64,000 bases of DNA. Origin: Scenedesmus sp. ARA3. Taxonomy: Eukaryota; Chlorophyta; Chlorophyceae; Sphaeropleales; Scenedesmaceae. This document shows positions 45,201-57,260 of this stretch, piece by piece. The notes under the pieces were generated by a model, which saw only the letters and a list, made by a program, of their open reading frames with translations, was not told where the DNA came from and did not search any database. The stretch lies in NCBI GenBank assembly GCA_004335835.1, contig RWJK01000976.1:118533-182532 (forward strand). Direction: 5' to 3'. The stretch's first letter is position 1. Every line of letters starts with the position of its first letter. The position numbers and the translations under genes are program-made.

Positions 45201-46432
45201 ACATTTGCATCGTCCATAGTTTGAGTGCTGTTCTTCAGTAAACAGCTTGAACCCGCACCTTCTTGCGCAGCAGCCCCAGCTTCAGCAGCGCCAGCACCAC
45301 CAGCCGCCTGTCATCAGCAGCACAGCTGTAACTGAAGTGGCTGATCTCAGCAGCACTGCCGGCGCCGCCATCGCCGAATCCAGCAGCGCCACCATCCGCT
45401 GCTGCTGCTGCATCGCTATCGCCAGCTGTACCTGCTGCTGCTGCTGAGCCTGCTGCTGCCAGCAGGTTGAGTGTGACTGGGTTGTGCAGCACCAGCTGCT
45501 GCAGCTGCTCCACTTCTGCACTGCTGGTGGCGCTCATGAGCATGCACTGCGCTGAGCGCGGGATGTGCACGGCAAGCGCCTGCAGGTCCTCTGCATAGCC
45601 GTAGCTCAGCAGCAGGTCTGCTTCATCCAGCACCAGCACCTGCAGCGATTGCGACAGCAGCGACGGCTGCAGCCAGCCCTCGCGCAATGCTGTGGCGATG
45701 CGCGCTGGCGTGGCCACCACCAGCGCGCCTGCTGCTGCTACTGCTGCTCGCTGAGCAACCGGCGTTGCGCCGAGCAGTGGCGTGACTGATATGGGCACGC
45801 CGCAGTGTGCTGCAACTGCCTTTGCCTCGCCAGCAACCTGCAGGACAGGCCAAGTTAGCCAGCCTCATGTTGGGCCAGTGCCAGTGCGGCCTCGGCAGGT
45901 GCATGCGGCAGCCTGTATGGATGTACTGCTGCAACAAGGGCTGTGCATGGAAAGGCAGCAGCCAGCTGCCAGTCAGCGCTGCTGTCTTGCACTGCTATCT
46001 TCCCCACTGACCGGCGCTAGTTGACATTAGCTACAGCCAGCCCAACACACTCAGGCTGATGGTTGCTGCTGCTGCCAGCTTACAGCCCATTGTCCATCCA
46101 ACAGCCCAACCAGCTGCTGGAAATTCAGTACAGCAGCAGCTTCAAACGTGAAAGGGTAGTAGCTGGCTCACCTGATCACACAGCTCACGGGTTGGCACCA
46201 GCACCAGCACTTGCCAAGGCTGCCTGCTTGATTTACTTGTTACTATTCGCTGCAGCGCAGGCAGCAGGTAGGCTAGTGTCTTTCCACTGCCGGTGCGGGC
46301 CCTGGCTACGATATCTTTGCCCTGCAGGGCTGCAGGGATGGTGGCAGCTTGCACTGCTGTGGGCTGGCTGAACCCCTGCTTGGCCAGCACCCGCAGGATA
46401 CGCGGGTCCAGACCCGTTTCTTGAAAGTTCAT
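42262..46432 (-). CDS. DBP9: DEAD-box ATP-dependent RNA helicase DDX56/Dbp9
   Basis: Seven exons in phase: 46172-46432 (ATG), 45259-45837, 44672-44837, 44118-44347, 43627-43902, 43017-43199 and 42262-42801, about 744 residues. Motifs in order: Q motif GFSQPTAVQ, Walker A ARTGSGKT (about 44-51), [18 protein letters not shown] ([15 protein letters not shown], about 158-161), [44 protein letters not shown] and [13 protein letters not shown]. The Dbp9/DDX56 subfamily is set by the post-VI region: [36 protein letters not shown] and HLKHVPAYL. The enzyme works in the nucleolus in 60S ribosomal subunit assembly. Lineage features are Ala/Gln/Ser/Asp low-complexity inserts (one between motifs IV and V, one after motif VI) and a basic C-terminal tail. 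Introns 2 and 3 contain tandem copies of three exon edges. Confidence 0.92.
44444..44720 (-). repeat. Three copies of the exon 3 3' end with donor (Dbp9)
   Basis: The block coding [14 protein letters not shown] and its GTGAGT donor occurs in the real exon (about 44665-44720) and again at about 44561-44620 and 44444-44500, steps of about 105 and 117 bases. Coding is nearly unchanged ([12 protein letters not shown] in one copy). Confidence 0.88.
44786..45055 (-). repeat. 104-base tandem repeat, 2.6 copies, spanning the exon 3 acceptor (Dbp9)
   Basis: Starts at 44786, 44891 and 44994 are almost identical for about 100 bases. Each unit contains the acceptor (CACCTGCAG on the coding strand) and the first codons of exon 3 ([17 protein letters not shown]). 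Only the copy nearest 44790 continues into the rest of the exon. Confidence 0.95.
45168..45286 (-). repeat. Two copies of the exon 2 3' end with donor (Dbp9)
   Basis: KLGLLRKK plus GTGCGG donor at 45253-45286 is matched by KLGLLHKK plus GTGCGC at about 45168-45200, about 87 bases downstream in the intron. Confidence 0.85.
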
Positions 46433-46801
46433 TGTGGGTAGAAGTATAGAACGACACAAAAATTAGACACACGCTTTGCTGCTGGCGAGTGTTCAGTCTG
46501 ACATCAAACAGACAGCACGTTCCCAGGCAATCGCAGTGTGCATGTGCGAACGATACCAAGTCGATTAACTGGACACCGCAGGGCGGTGCAGACTGCTTCT
46601 GGTTCAGAACCAGTAACTGTCATTGCGGCTTCTGACAATGACAGAGCAACATGTTCGTGCACAGCCATCCTTAATCTCGAGATCGCTCCTCGAAACTTTT
46701 TGCTTCATATCGTGGCAAGCCTACAGTCTGTTGATCAGCCACCAGCTGCTACAGCAGCTGCAACTCGAGCACAGCAGCTCTCTGCCTACATACCAGCAAC
46801 A
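46433..46801. promoter_or_regulatory. Short divergent promoter between Dbp9 and OEP21-like genes
   Basis: Only 369 bases separate two start codons pointing away from each other, so the promoters are likely shared. No clear TATA box; the spacer is free of CAG runs apart from the last 60 bases. Confidence 0.4.
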
Positions 46802-48013
46802 ATGGCAGACAAAGACATTAGCAAGGAGCCCAGCAGCTCCGATTATGCTTCAGAAACCTCAGACCCTGACTATGAGGAGCGTCCAGCCTCCCTGTTTGGA
46901 ACCCTAAGGACCCGCCTCAACTGGCAGCCTAGCAGCCGCACCATGCACCTGGATGTGCGCCAGACACTGCAGGTGTGTGCACAGCAGCACAAGCAGCGTT
47001 TGTGAGACAGTGTGTGCTGATTCTATTCCGTCAACTCTGTCAAGTGCGTGTACTCTTTAGAAGTGCTTGCTGCAACTGTCAGTGGCCGCATGTTCGAATT
47101 GCACGTAGCAAGGTGCATGTGCTACTTGAGCTGCTGCGGGCTTGTTTGGACAAGCAGGGTTTGTGCATCAGGTCAGACTTCACACAGTTGGTCTCCTGTC
47201 AAAAGCAGCAGCAATTGCCAAAGTCAAACATCAAAACCTCTCACTCACACCAAGCCCACTGACACAGCACCAATCGCATACACTTGCACACACAAACTGA
47301 GCTTGCCAACACACTGTGTGCGCCGCCGCTGCAGAATCGCCGCAACTTGGAGTTCCGCTACAAGGCCAAGCTCAACACCAGCAGCGGCGGCTACACGCAG
47401 CTGGTGCAGATGCAGAAGAACATGAACCAAAACACACCCAGCATGGTAAGCCGTCACATGCGTGCATGCGCAGCCCGGCAGCTGCACTGCAGCCACTTCC
47501 TATCGCAGCAGCGCAAGCAGTAAGGTAGTATGCTACAGTTGTATTACAACAAGCAGGCAGTAAAGCAGACAGTGGCATGCATGCAGATGGCCGCAGCCCG
47601 CAGCAAGCAGCACACCAGGCAGTTGCGCCGGCGTTGGTGACGTGATTGCTAACCAGAACAGCAGGCAGTGTGCAGACTCCACAGCACCAGCTGCCTGCAG
47701 GAAGCTTTCATTGCCCAGCACACTGCACAGTGCAGCAGGCGCGTGCCCCTGCGCCCATCCTCGTTCGTGGCTGCCTCGCTGCCTTGCTGCAAGCATCTCA
47801 TGCCACCACATGCAAACTCCGTTGGCGCATTCCCTGCAACACGATGTTGTATTGGATTTCGAATTTGAATGTGCCAGGCGCGCATCATTGCTGCTGAGCG
47901 AGGCATCCAGCTGGAAGGCGAGGAGCCGCTCAGCCCTGACAAGCTGCTGCCTGGCGGCATCAAGTGCCTGCTGCTGCGCGACTGGACGCTGTCGCCGGGT
48001 GTACGGCTGCGGC

Positions 48014-48045
<32 letters not shown>

Positions 48046-49204
48046 GAGGCAGCCGGGAGCAGCAGCAGCAGCAGCGATGGCGACTTGAAGTACTATGTTA
48101 CGCTGAGGAAGCAGCCGCAGGTGCGTGGTACTATGCCGTGGGCCCGTGCGATGATTGCAGCAGCGTGTGTCACTGTGGCGGGGCACATGCAACAACTGCG
48201 CAGCAGCTTCGAGTACAACAGTCAGAAATGACAACTAGATGGTGGTGTGCAAGCATTGTTACTGCCACTACAACCCGGCTTGGCCACAAGCGGCATGCCA
48301 CCGCCTTGCTGCATACCGGCAGCCGCACGCTGTACGTGTTTGTGTTCAAGAAGCATGCAGTCCTATCTGCTATGGCTACATTGCGAAGAGAGGTCTCCTC
48401 CTCCGAACCCACAACCGATGCGACATCCTGATGTGTTTGGCGTTGCTGTCATCGTGCCACACATTGCGTGTGCAGGTGCTGCGGCGGCAAGGCGTATGGG
48501 ACAGCTGGCTCACAGGCAAGGCAGACCTCGAGTTGGATGCGCAGCAGCAGCAGGTGGCGCTGCGCGGCTCGCTGCGGCTCAAGGCCTTCAGGTTCAACGT
48601 GACAGACAAGCAGGACTTGCAGGCAGCAGCCGGGCTGGACTATGTAGCTGGCGCTGGCGCTGCTGGCAGCAGTAGACTGGTGAGTGCGGCGTGAGGGCAG
48701 GGGAGGGGAGGGTGCTGCGGTGTGTTTGCGGCAAGGGGGGTCCTGCAGGTGTCTGCTGTGCATGTGCTGCAAGGAATAGTAGAACAGCAACGGGCTGGTG
48801 TTCCTGCAAGAGCTGTTGACTTTCACTTGCACTGGAAAATAAAAAGGACAGCAGGCAATGAAGGCATGTCGCACGCTTGAGGAATTGCTGGGTCAGGAAA
48901 TGCCTCTTACAGCTGTGCTGGTGACGCAAGTTGTGCTCACCATCTACATGGAGGCCGTCGTTGCCACTGGTCTGCTTGGGCAGTCTGCCCTGCAGGTGGA
49001 GGCCTATAGCCTGCAGGGCTGCTGAAAGACGTACTCACTCAGCTAGCTGTGTTCCATGTACTGCTGCTACTTCATCAGAAACTGCTGACAGCAGCTGTGC
49101 TACTGTGCTGCCATGTGTTGCAGACACCATACTTGAAGGTTGGGGAGAACAGCTGGTCCATCAGGCTGCAACAAGGCCTGTGGATGTTCAACTATGAAAT
49201 CTAA
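46802..49204 (+). CDS. Chloroplast outer envelope pore protein 21-like
   Basis: Five exons in phase: 46802-46972, 47335-47445, 47878-48120, 48476-48679 and 49124-49204 (TAA), about 269 residues. After an acidic Ser-rich N-terminus (SKEPSSSDYASETSDPDYEE) come alternating strands typical of a small beta-barrel: MHLDVRQTLQ, RNLEFRYKAKLNTSSGG, LKYYVTLRKQP, DSWLTGKADLELD, VALRGSLRLKAFRFNVTDKQ. The C-terminus TPYLKVGENSWSIRLQQGLW then MFNYEI matches the end of plant OEP21, an anion-selective pore of the chloroplast outer envelope that passes triose phosphates and phosphate. The N-terminal extension and the Ser/Ala insert (48010-48080) are not in plant OEP21. A further small exon between 48680 and 49123 is possible. 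A TGTAA at 49349-49353 lies 145 bases past the stop. Confidence 0.72.
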
Positions 49205-49945
49205 AATAGTGGACTTGGAGCTTATCCCTGCGGCAGCTTGGCGTCATCCTTGAGAGCAAGCAGAGCAGCGCACTGTGAAGTGTCGATTATGCTGCTCAGC
49301 CCAATGGAACGGTGGTGTACGTGGCTCAATCAGCTGCATGAATGTGTTTGTAATCATGTTTCATCTGTGTTGAGGTAACGCAATCAACGAGCAACGAGCG
49401 ATCTTCAAGGCACCAACCTCCCCATGATCTTCAAGTCGTTGTTTGCATGGATGATTATGGAGGCTGCGGTCGCAAGACGTAGTTTCTGTCGCACATACAG
49501 ACACAAAGCAAATGGTGGTTCTGCTAACAGCGGGTAACACACTGGTAACTCACCCAGGGCCCTAGGGTGCCATACCCTACTCGAAGAGGCACGTGCATCA
49601 TTTATAGCCATGACCATGATTGGACTTGAAGATTGATTTATGTTCTTGAGCTGCTTGTGGATGCTATATTCACTGAACGAGTACCTTCAAGACAAGATCG
49701 TGGCTCCCCGGTGGCACAGGGCTGCTTGGGTGCTTGTTGATGTTGTGGCTCTGTTGTTGCACAAAGCTGCTCTGCGTGTGGCATTGACCGGCACCTTCCA
49801 AAGATTCAGGAATTAATTTCGGACACGTCAATCAGCCAATTCATCAGAGAAAGATCCAATAGGCAGATGAGAGACAAAGTGGCCTGTGCACAGCTAGGAC
49901 AGCAGCAGCGCAGGAACAGGCATCAGGTGTTCTCTGCTTAGTAGC
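49205..49945. other. Intergenic, 0.7 kb
   Basis: 3' UTR of the OEP21-like gene and upstream region of the next gene. It has almost no CAG triplets, unlike its surroundings. Nothing else recognised. Confidence 0.4.
49349..49353 (+). terminator. Possible poly(A) signal TGTAA of the OEP21-like gene
   Basis: First plus-strand TGTAA after the stop codon, at a normal 3' UTR distance. Confidence 0.4.
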
Positions 49946-51747
49946 ATGCCAGCCGGCCAGAAGCACGGCGAAAATGACGGTACACAGTGTACAAGTGGCA
50001 AGAACAGCAGTGACTCACCAGACACAGCTACCCAGCTCGAAGCAGCAGCTGATCAACAACAGCGGCAGCAGCAGCCCACCAGCCCTGCCGCTGCGGCGGC
50101 AAGTGATGCGGTCGCCTTGCGTTCTAAAACTACAGCAGCAGTTCAAACAGACAGCAGGATTGGCCTGAGTTGGACACAGCGCTGGATGCAGCAGCCGCCG
50201 CAGCAGCAGCAGTCCCAGCTGCTGAACTGGCGGCTGACATTCAGGCATCCAGATGTCGAGCTCAGCTACTGGCAACAGCGCTGCGAGCAGCGGCTGATGC
50301 TGCTCGACAAGCTGGTGATGTTCCAGAACATGCTGGTGCTGCTGAACGTGGCAAGCAGCAGGCCAGCCAAGCTCGACTGTGCGCTGCATGCAGTGTCGCT
50401 GCTGCTGCTGCTGGCACAAGGCGCTGTGATGGCCAGAGGAGCCGAGCGCTACGTGCGCCACAGGCCACGGATGATCCTGCTGCAGCGGCTGTGGCGTGCT
50501 GTGCTGCGGCTGCAGCAGCTGCACCCGGCGGCAGCAGCAGCAGCGCTGGTGGCAGCAGCAGATGCCACAGCACAGGCGTGTGCAGGCACTGCAGCCAGCG
50601 CAGCAGACCACGCACCAGCAGCAGCAGCAGCAGCAGCGGCAGCAGCAGCTTTTCAGCAAGATGCAGGACTGGACAGCAGCCCCTGGCAGCTGTTCTTTGA
50701 CTCTGCACTGGTAGCATCTGGCGTAGCGCCTGCTTGGGCCTACGCTTGGGCATACCAGACGCCGTTTGGCACAGCACCGCTGCTGCAAATCTGCTGCCTG
50801 CTGCTCGTGCTGGCGGCCGAGGCAGGCAGGTTACTGCAGCTGCTGGCAGCACCGCAGCTGCAGCATTGCATCGCTGCCACCTACAACGCGGCCTCAGGAA
50901 TCAGCAACTTGCTGCTGCTGCCGTTGCTGCCGGTAGCTGGCATGCCGGCTGCTGGCGCGTGCCCGGCGCTGCCTGCGCTGCCGGTGCTGCTGTGGCTGCA
51001 GCTGTTTTGGGCGATGGCAGCGCCGATGTATGTGCTGTACTGCTTTGAGCGCAGCAGCAAGGTGTGGTTCTGGCTGCAGCGGCTAGCAGCGATGCCAGCT
51101 GTGCCTGATGACCTGGCGAGCGAGGCACAGCAGCTGCTGAGACAGGTGCGGCTATGACAGCACGTTTGCGCTGCTGTGTCAATACTTATGCTGCATCCGG
51201 TGTGCATCCCCAGGAGGAAAGCACGGCAGTGCGCTTTATTGCTGCATGCATGACATGCCTGCCGTCATTGTACGCGCTCCTTCTTCTGCCTTCCCCGAAT
51301 AGCAGTTGTCTACTGGTGCTTAGCATGCACGCTATGCTATGCTATGCTATGCTATGCTTCATCAGTGGGGCTGTTACACGCCCCAGTAGGCATGACGCTT
51401 GGCGCTTTGATGTGTTCTTATCCTCTCCAAGGCTCATCTGCCAGCTCTCAGCATGCTGTTGAGTGTTTCGGACCCCACAAAGCAGGCTGTGTGCTAAGAT
51501 ACTCAAGTGCTCTGTAAAGAAGACAGCACCATTGGCAGGGGTCAACCCACGTAACAGTGCCGTCTGTGCCTGCGCTGTGTTTGCGTGTGCTGCTCTTGCT
51601 GCCCTGCAGGTGCGCCCGCGCCGTGCCGTGCTGCGCCATGCGCTGCTGCTGCTGCTGCTGGCAGCGCTGACGTGGCAAGCCTGCGAGCTGGCGTACTGGC
51701 TGCTGCCGCATCAGCTGCTGCAGCCACTGCTGCGTATGTGGTATTAA
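49946..51747 (+). CDS. Multi-pass membrane protein of unknown function
   Basis: Exon 49946-51145 (400 codons, phase 0) joins 51610-51747 (GTGCGCC-type start after CCCTGCAG, ending TAA), 445 residues. The first 80 residues are hydrophilic and Gln/Ser/Thr-rich. RLTFRHPDVELSYWQQRCEQ is a distinctive segment just before the first hydrophobic span. About five to seven hydrophobic spans follow: near KLVMFQNMLVLLNVA, LHAVSLLLLLAQGAVM, LLQICCLLLVLAAEAG, ISNLLLLPLLPVAGM, LWLQLFWAMAAPMYVLYC, and in exon 2 HALLLLLLAALTWQACELAY. CAG-coded Ala/Gln tracts sit in the loop at about residues 195-235. I recognise no family; transport or signalling roles would be guesses. The ATG is the first in frame after an upstream stop. 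Confidence 0.6.
51331..51358. repeat. Five-base microsatellite (GCTAT)n
   Basis: Five tandem GCTAT units in the intron of the multi-pass membrane protein gene. Confidence 0.9.
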
Positions 51748-54405
51748 GTCGACACTGTGCAGCAACAGCTGCGACACTGTGCATCAGCTGCGTTTCAGAC
51801 ACTGCCACATTACTTGGTGATTGGTAAAACAGTACACAGGTGTGCGTGTGTGGGCTGATGATCACCCTCACTGCGACACCTGCGTACTTGCCGCGCACAT
51901 TGCACGTGCGGGCTGGAATCAGCTGTGCCTGTGAGCAGGTCAGTGCTGCAATTTTTTTATCGCTGTTGATGACGCCAGTTATGTATCAGCGTCCCTGCTT
52001 GTTGTGGCAAACGGCAGTGGGAGATAGCGGAGGGGTTCTGCAGCAGCAACAGTGCTTTTATATTGGTTTTGTGAGCCAACCGTTGTGCTGATGGCAGCTA
52101 GCTGTGCATGCTGCTCTGAGCCATCCTGCTGATCTACCGTCAGCATGTGTGCGGGTGGATGTTGCGTGTGCTACAGCAGCATTGTGCAGTCACTCTTGCA
52201 TACCTTGAAGCCCTGCTGCGCATGTCGCGCGCAGCAGCGCCAGCACTGTATGTTGTTGCTTCATGTTGTTGCCTCACAGTGCTTGGTCTGCAGATGGGGC
52301 AGCAAGCTGTCCGCTTGGCATTGGGGGCTGGAGGATGATTTTCACCCCTCGGCTATTTGCGGCACTTGATACTGCCATGCCACGCATGAGTGGCAGCTGC
52401 TTATTTGTTCAGTTTTGCCCGGGTGCATGCGCAGGGTCGTGCATTCTAATCCAGCGTCAGCAGCTGCCACAGCTGCAGGGGACAGCAGCATTCATGGTCA
52501 GTTTAGCGTCGAGAGCTGCAGGTGTCAATGCTCCGACTCATGCTGGTGATCCCCCTCTGCGCGGCGTTGAACCTGGTGTTTTTCACATATCATGCATTTA
52601 TGCATCTGCATATTCCTGCAACATGTGTGATATACTAACTAGTGAGTACAACTGGCAGCAGCAGCAACAGCAGCACCCGTGCCATGCGCCTGTCAGGCCC
52701 AGGCTGTTCTTTATATCACCAGTGCTTTACTACAAAACATGTATGATGTTGATTTGACGCGTATCTTTTCAGCGGCCCTTAAACCGCATCACCTACTATA
52801 TTAGGTAGTACGTAGTAGACATATGTTACCCATGGCCGTTGTGTAGACCCGTGCCATGAGTGTTGATTTGTTTGCGGCCGCTTGCACTCATGCTGTACTT
52901 TTGCAACAGCATTTGTGGTACTCAGTATGTTACAGGAGTGGCCGCAGGACCACTCCATGCGGCGCCGGTTGAGTTCATCTGTTTCAGGCCACGTTTAGCA
53001 TGACTACCCATCTGCACTGCTGCATGTTTGGACATCAGTCCTTGTCAGCTGTTTTGGACTCGTCCCATGCTCCTGTTTCCGAAGTGGGCTGTCTTAGCTG
53101 ACGCAGAATTGTGAGCAGCTCGGGAGGACTTACCGCGTGAGGCCCTTCTCTTGCTGCATTCTTATGCTGTGCTTCTTTGACGCTAAGCCCTAGTGTAGCG
53201 GGCTGCTTTTGTCGTCAATACTGTGCCGCTGTTGCGCAGTGAGATGTCAGTGTCTTCCCGCTGAAGCACACTGCTTGGCAAGCACCTGAGCGGCTGTGCC
53301 TGCTGCGCTAAAACCACCAGAAGGGGGGTTGCAGGACTGCACGCCACGTGCTGCTGCAGTGATGGCGTTGTGTGACACCCTGTATGATGCAGCCTGTGTG
53401 TAATTTGCTGCTGCCGCTGGCATGCATGCTCAGATAATGCCATGCTGCATCCAGTTTGGTCTGTGGAGTCGCGCCAGTTGAGAGAGAAGTAGCCCTTGCA
53501 GGAAACTTTGGCGGCATTGTGCCATGCTGTTGTATGTATCGCCATGTGTTTGCGTGTCAGATGTATGTCAGATGTTTTTCCGCGTGGAGCAGTGCTGCTC
53601 AACACTAGTCTGGGGCCAACCGTACGCGTGTGCTGGTGATGAGGCATGCTGCAGCTGTTTAATCCAAAGGCTGCTGTTGCGCCAGGGTGTATGGTACCGT
53701 TTGTGGACTGCGCAGTAGCTTTGACTGCTTTTCCAATGGTTCAAAAAGTGCGCAGTAACATTTGGGCGTCGGGAGGTGTGTGTGGTTTTGTTGGTGCAAC
53801 CACTCAGGTTCAATGTTTCAGGACAACAGGGTTGGGGTCGGCATGGACATGGTTTGCTGTGTGTCAGGCAGGTTTGGTGGGACTCCTCTGAGGGCTGACT
53901 GCACAGCCTGTGCCAGGTCGGCTGCTGTGCCATGGTGCCTCTGTGCATGCAGATACGTGCCTGGAGTTTTATGCCCTGACAGCAGAGCCTGCGGTGCTGC
54001 TGGGGTCGCTGTGTACCAGAGCTCGAGTAACAGCTCCAGACAGTCAGAGCCCTGCAGCTACAGCTGGTTGCAGGAGCCATTTGAAGCGCTGCTGCATTGC
54101 TGGAGCGCGTGCCAAGTCTGCAGCTTTGCATGCCATGTCATGTCAAGATTGACAGATGCCTGTTGATATTCCAGTTGCCGTGGTGCCTGCAGCTACATTG
54201 CCAGGGTCGCAATCAACTGTGTTACGGCGCCAGAGTGCTGTTGTCGTTCAGCGAGCCTTGTTCAGCTTGGTGCTGTAAGCATTTGCTTGCGGCAGTACTG
54301 GCCTCCCGCCTATAGCTAGCCAAGTCAGCAGCTGCTTTATGATGCCGTGCTCTGCGATTGAACACAGTCATTTTTGACGTTTATTCAACACCATAAGGCA
54401 CTACA
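51748..54405. other. Long unassigned stretch, 2.7 kb
   Basis: No exon chain can be supported. Frames at 52263-52757 (+), 53183-53647 (-) and 53762-54166 (+) are open but lack domains, targeting signals or splice-linked partners, and they differ from the surrounding CAG-rich style. The stretch is T/G-rich on the plus strand and may be long UTR, an unrecognised gene or decayed element. No terminal inverted repeats or target-site duplications are apparent. Confidence 0.4.
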
Positions 54406-55696
54406 ATGGGAAATGCGCTGTGCTTGAACCGAAAGGTCGAGGAGGAAAATCAAGTTCTCGGACGCAGCTCTCCTCCGGCCCTGCTGATTCGTAAACGGTC
54501 ATTGTCAATATCCAAAGAGACATCACTGCAGGGTCAGCTGCAGGACGTCTGCGTTCGTGCGATCGGCGCTCAGCTGCTAAAGGGCCAAGTCAGTCCAAGC
54601 GAGTGCGCGCACAAACTGCCGCTCGACCTGCTGCAGCGTGTGTTGGATCATGTTATTGGAGTAGGTGAGACTAAAGGTTTGGCAACAGGGTGAACAGCTC
54701 GCAACTCAGGCCAGGGTCCTGCTGACGGGGCAGGTCTGTGGGCCCAGCTGCAATTGCGGGATGATCAGCTTGACCTGCGAGCTGGTACTGATGGAGAGAG
54801 CTGCCCATCTTGCAATCAAACCCTCAACGTAGCCTGCACGTCCAACGCTGCCTATGCTGCTGAACATCTCCCAACCCCTTGTCGCTGCTGTACCTGCTGC
54901 CTGCCCAACTGTGCGCAGACCAACTGGCGCTGCCGCTGCTGCAGCAGCTGATGACGCCTTGGCTGCACCACCTGCATCTGGCAGGCCTGCCTGGCGTGGA
55001 TAATGCCTGGCTGCCTGTCATTGCGCGGGCCAAGCACTTGAGGGCCTTGGACCTCAGCGGCTGCAGCATGGTGGGTGCTGTGCATGTTGCTGCAGATCTG
55101 CAACATGATGACAACTGCACAGCAGTGTGCAGGACACAGGATCCAAGACCAAGAGTTTGTTGTAGCTGCACTGAAGCATACGTATGTGCATGTGCTGTGC
55201 CGAGGCATACGTATGTGCATGTGCTGTGCTGAAGCATACGTATGTGCATGTGCTGTGCGTGCAGCGCCAGAAGCGCAGGCAGCGCAGTGCAAGTGCCGAA
55301 GTGGTAATGATACATTGCGGTGCTGTCTGCTGTCGCTGCTGTTGGTGTTGCTGTGCCTGCTGTGTGGCGCCCTTGCGGCTAGCGGTACAGCTGCTGAAGC
55401 CAGGCAAAAGCGGCAGCAGCAGCAGCAGGACTGACACTTTGATGGCAGTGCTGTGCTGCGCAGAGCTTGCTAGCTACAGTTGCACAAGTGTACACGCATA
55501 CGTTGCTGTATGCTCCTTCATAGGGTTTTCTCTGTCCTCACCTGCTGCTGCTGCGTCTGTGTGTGCTTCCTTGCCTGCCGCGTGAGCAGCTGAGTGATGC
55601 GGGCACCGCCTGGCTGTCCTGGCTGTGGCAGCTGACGGAGCTGCGCCTGCAGCACTGCTGCGGCATCACAGACGCAGGTGAGCAACAGCAGCACCA

Positions 55697-55734
<38 letters not shown>

Positions 55735-56901
55735 TGCTTATGGGCGGCCGAGGTTACAAGAACTCTCCTTCGCACCCATTCACAGCCGGAATACATCCTG
55801 TGTGACATATCTATTGCGCAGGAGCAACTGCTATGGCTGTAAACATGCCCCTCTGCGGTCCAGTCCATTTACATGCACATAGTTGACCATTCAATCTAAC
55901 CACACACATCAAAGCGCAATGTTCCAACCAACTTCACTGTTACATCTCGCTGCAGGCCTGGCGCACATCAGCGGGCTGACAGCGCTGCGTGTGCTTGACC
56001 TGGAGGGCTGCGAGGGCCTCAGCAGCAGCAGCCTGGTGGCAGTGGGGCAGCTGGCAGGCCTCACAAGCCTCAACCTCGCACAGTGCCCCGGCGTACGCGG
56101 CGCGGGCGTGCGGCACATCAAAGGTGCGGCGGTGCTGCAGCAGCCAATGCCACAAGTTGTGATGGCGCACAAGCACAGCAGAAGCTGTGCTGTAATGTGT
56201 GCTGGAATTTGCGTACAGCTTGCTCGGCGACGTCCTGTTGCTGCGGCCAGCTGTACTACGCAGGCGTGCGGCACATCAAAGGTGCGGCGCACAGGCTTGC
56301 GCACAGCTGCAACATACGCTGTGTGCGCTGTGGTTTTCAAAAGACCGTGCTAGGCGGCACCCTGCTGCTGCGGCCAGCTGTACTGCTGCTGCTCCGCAAA
56401 GGCTTCATCAGTTGTCACCACACTCCAGATTGTTGTACCTCACTCTTGGCGTGCTGCTGCCGCACCGCAACTGCAGGCCTGCAGCAGCTGCGGCAGCTGT
56501 CCCTAGGTTGGTGCCGTGACCTGGGTGACACGTCTGCTGACGCCAGCAACAGCGTGGCCGCCCTGGCCTGCCTCAGCCGCCTCAGCAGCCTCAGCCTGGC
56601 CGGCACACGGGCAGATGACGCACAGCTGGTGGCGCTGCTGCCACGGCTGCAGCAGCTGCAGGTGAGAGTGTTGAGAGGGTAAAGCGTGTGAAGAGTTGCA
56701 GGATACACACACTCTGCAACAACTACTTTGCAAGGAGAAGATAGTTGTAGCCCTGTGCTGCTGCTACACCCAGCAGCTGCTATATGTGTGGGTGGGCTGA
56801 TCATGCTGCATTTTCATGCTGCGTGCACCTCAGCCAGTCGGAGCACGCGCAGCATGCCAGCACTGCTCCAAATCCTGCTTCCATGGCTGCTGCTGCCACC
56901 A

Positions 56902-56933
<32 letters not shown>

Positions 56934-57220
56934 TGCTTGACCTGAGTGGCAGCGGCATGAGTGAGCGCGGCCTGCCCTGCCTGGCGCCACTGGCAGGCAG
57001 CCTCAGCGTGCTCAACCTGAGGGGCTGCCAGGTGCGGCAGCAGCAGCAGCAGGACGGCGTAAGACAGCTTGACAGCCAACATCAGCAGCAGCAGCAGGCC
57101 AGTACCAGCTGATAGCCAGCACGCACTTGATGTGCATTTCAACTAGCTCACTCTGCCGTCAATCACATCTTAGCAGCCGGCAATCCTCCCTGCTGGCATG
57201 CCAAACCATTGGAGCTGAGT

Positions 57221-57260
<40 letters not shown>

